In this document: in pieces, positions 5,734 through 6,560 of the stretch | How the letters are laid out: each line of letters opens with the position of its first letter | Position numbering within the stretch: position 1 is the stretch's first letter | Assembly: GCA_900554705.1 (NCBI GenBank) | Contig: USIH01000122.1 | Coordinates: 1 to 6,560, forward strand | Length of the DNA: 6,560 nt | Direction: 5' to 3' | From: an uncultured Eubacteriales bacterium | GTDB lineage: Bacteria; Bacillota; Clostridia; Oscillospirales; Oscillospiraceae | The notes under the pieces: generated by a model | The model's database searches: none | Seen by the model: only the letters and a program-made list of their open reading frames with translations | Told to the model about the DNA's origin: nothing | Position numbers and translations under genes: made by a program

Positions 5734-6189
5734 ATGCTGAACCACATCGTTCTCATGGGTCGCCTTACCCGTGACCCCGAGCTGCGTCGGACCGGTTCCG
5801 GCATTGCGGTGGCCACGTTCACGCTCGCCGTCGACCGCGATTTCGCGGCTGCCGGCGCTGAGAAAGAAACGGATTTCATCGACATCGTCGCTTGGCGCAA
5901 TACCGCTGAGTTCGTCAGCAAGTATTTCTCCAAGGGTCGTATGGCGGTGGTGTCCGGTCGGCTCCAGATCAGACCCTGGACCGATAAGGAAGGCAATAAG
6001 CGCCGCAGCGCCGAGGTCGTCGCCGACAATATCTATTTCGGCGAGTCCAAGCGCGACAGTGGGGACGGCTACGGTTCCGCTCCCGCCGCTCCGGCAGGCA
6101 ACGGCTTTGCCCATTCCGCTCCGGCTGCTCCGGCTCCCGCATCCGACTTCGCAATGATCGAGGATGACGACAGCCAGCTCCCGTTCTGA
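5734..6189 (+). CDS. ssb: Single-stranded DNA-binding protein
   Basis: Binds single-stranded DNA during replication, repair and recombination and recruits partners through its C-terminal tip. It is 151 residues. The OB fold covers about 1-108: [12 protein letters not shown] (7-18), [10 protein letters not shown] (28-37), [21 protein letters not shown] (48-68) with the DNA-stacking Trp54 position, and [11 protein letters not shown] (72-82). A short Ala/Pro/Gly-rich flexible linker (about 110-138) follows. The tip reads EDDDSQLPF (143-151), the acidic-hydrophobic peptide that docks replication and repair proteins, here with Ser-Gln-Leu where many have Ile/Ile-Pro. The ribosome binding site AAGGAGG (5720-5726) overlaps the rpsF stop, so translation is tied to rpsF. 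Placement between rpsF and rpsR is the common bacterial arrangement and suggests that this is the main replicative SSB. Confidence 0.96.
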   Translation: MLNHIVLMGRLTRDPELRRTGSGIAVATFTLAVDRDFAAAGAEKETDFIDIVAWRNTAEFVSKYFSKGRMAVVSGRLQIRPWTDKEGNKRRSAEVVADNIYFGESKRDSGDGYGSAPAAPAGNGFAHSAPAAPAPASDFAMIEDDDSQLPF

Positions 6190-6226
6190 CTTTTCCGCAA
6201 GAGTATTCAAGAAGGAGGATTTCATC

Positions 6227-6463
6227 ATGGCTATGAACGACAAGGCTCGTCCGCGCAAGCGCAAGAAGGTTTGTAACTTGTGCGTCGATAAGGTCACGAG
6301 CATTGATTTCAAGGACTCCGCCAAGCTCCGCCGCTACACGTCCGAGCGCGGCAAGATCCTGCCCCGCCGTACCACCGGCACCTGTGCTGCGCATCAGCGT
6401 CAGCTCACCATCGCGATCAAGCGCGCCCGCATGATCGCCCTGCTGCCCTACGTAGCAGACTGA
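6227..6463 (+). CDS. rpsR: 30S ribosomal protein S18, zinc-ligand type
   Basis: Partner of S6 on the 30S platform, contacting the 16S rRNA central domain. It is 78 residues, normal length. A basic N-terminus (RPRKRKK, 8-14) leads into the core [19 protein letters not shown] (26-44), [14 protein letters not shown] (47-60) and the C-terminal helix ending ALLPY (71-75). It has Cys16/Cys19 and Cys53/His56, the four potential zinc ligands of the so-called C+ form of S18; the E. coli protein lacks them (family knowledge). The ATG at 6227 follows AAGGAGG (6212-6218) by 8 nt. A second ATG two codons later (6233) is less well placed. The 37-nt gap after ssb holds only this ribosome binding site. Last gene of the operon, with the terminator 10 nt downstream. 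Confidence 0.96.
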   Translation: MAMNDKARPRKRKKVCNLCVDKVTSIDFKDSAKLRRYTSERGKILPRRTTGTCAAHQRQLTIAIKRARMIALLPYVAD

Positions 6464-6473
6464 TACAGGCATC

Positions 6474-6505
6474 AAAAGCGCCGTCTCATCCGAGGCGGCG
6501 CTTTT
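6474..6505 (+). terminator. Rho-independent terminator of rpsF-ssb-rpsR
   Basis: AAAAGCGCCGTCTC (6474-6487) pairs with GAGGCGGCGCTTTT (6492-6505): 14 pairs with one G-U and a 4-nt ATCC loop. The A-tract and T-tract form the stem base, so it could also stop leftward transcription. It begins 10 nt after the rpsR stop. Confidence 0.92.
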
Positions 6506-6537
6506 AGACTGTCAAAAAAGTCCGTAACCGTCAAAAT
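6506..6537 (-). repeat. 32-bp shared operon-tail element, right copy
   Basis: Reverse-complement copy of 235-266: 25 of 25 identical at 6513-6537, then a 2-bp difference and AGACT (6506-6510). It starts directly at the end of the rpsR terminator. Within and just after it, GTCAAAA occurs twice (6512-6518 and 6530-6536) and GTC-N-GTAA twice (6520-6527 and 6542-6549). This hints at an imperfect tandem repeat that the left copy does not continue. Confidence 0.75.
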
Positions 6538-6541
6538 CAAT

Positions 6542-6560
6542 GTCAGTAAGTTAAGCTGAC
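6542..6560. repeat. Short inverted repeat cut by the window edge
   Basis: GTCAG (6542-6546) and CTGAC (6556-6560) face each other across 9 nt. The arms may extend past the edge. It follows the tail repeat directly and could be the start of another terminator or of a larger palindromic element. Confidence 0.35.

Noticed and set aside
5326..6324. Minus-strand 332-codon open frame opposite rpsF-ssb-rpsR
   Set aside because: It spans three real genes and their ribosome binding sites in antisense and has no recognisable domain. It is a shadow of GC-rich codon usage.
235..6537. Composite transposon flanked by inverted repeats
   Set aside because: The inverted copies enclose only housekeeping operons with no transposase, and each copy is tied to a terminator. 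Independent placement of a dispersed 3'-end element explains this better than mobility of the whole block.

Overview
The window is a chromosomal housekeeping region, most likely from a high-GC clostridial Firmicute (Oscillospiraceae/Ruminococcaceae-like). This placement is an inference. It rests on GC-rich coding sequence, strong AAGGAGG-type ribosome binding sites before nearly every gene, a consensus sigma-A promoter, the rpsF-ssb-rpsR gene order, a zinc-ligand type S18 and an adjacent hisS-aspS pair. I see no phage, transposase, CRISPR or defence gene, and no clearly new multi-gene system. The interest is in the noncoding parts and in how the operons are arranged.

Layout: two operons diverge from a roughly 320-nt intergenic region (5104-5424). 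Leftward, on the minus strand, runs dapA-dapB-hisS-aspS. Its gaps are 1, 11 and 40 nt. It is driven by a good extended -10 promoter (5142-5170) and closed by a long hairpin (268-308). Rightward, on the plus strand, runs rpsF-ssb-rpsR. It is driven by TTGACA-N17-TAAAAT (5316-5344), has a structured leader, and ends at a textbook terminator (6474-6505).

What the genes do: DapA and DapB catalyse the first two committed steps of the diaminopimelate/lysine branch, which feeds peptidoglycan and protein synthesis. HisRS and AspRS charge tRNA-His and tRNA-Asp. S6 and S18 form the adjacent pair on the 30S platform, and SSB protects single-stranded DNA. In the leftward operon aspartate links both halves: the diaminopimelate branch uses aspartate semialdehyde and AspRS uses aspartate. 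There is no room for a T-box before hisS or for a lysine riboswitch before dapA.

Most notable: the two operon ends carry the same 32-bp tail (30 of 32 positions identical), 235-266 and 6506-6537. In each case it lies just beyond the terminator hairpin and in the same orientation relative to transcription, so the copies form an inverted repeat about 6.3 kb apart. The hairpin after aspS lacks a U-tract, so this shared tail may matter for 3'-end formation. The left edge (about 1-128) is a strongly inverted-repeat-rich stretch of unknown nature.
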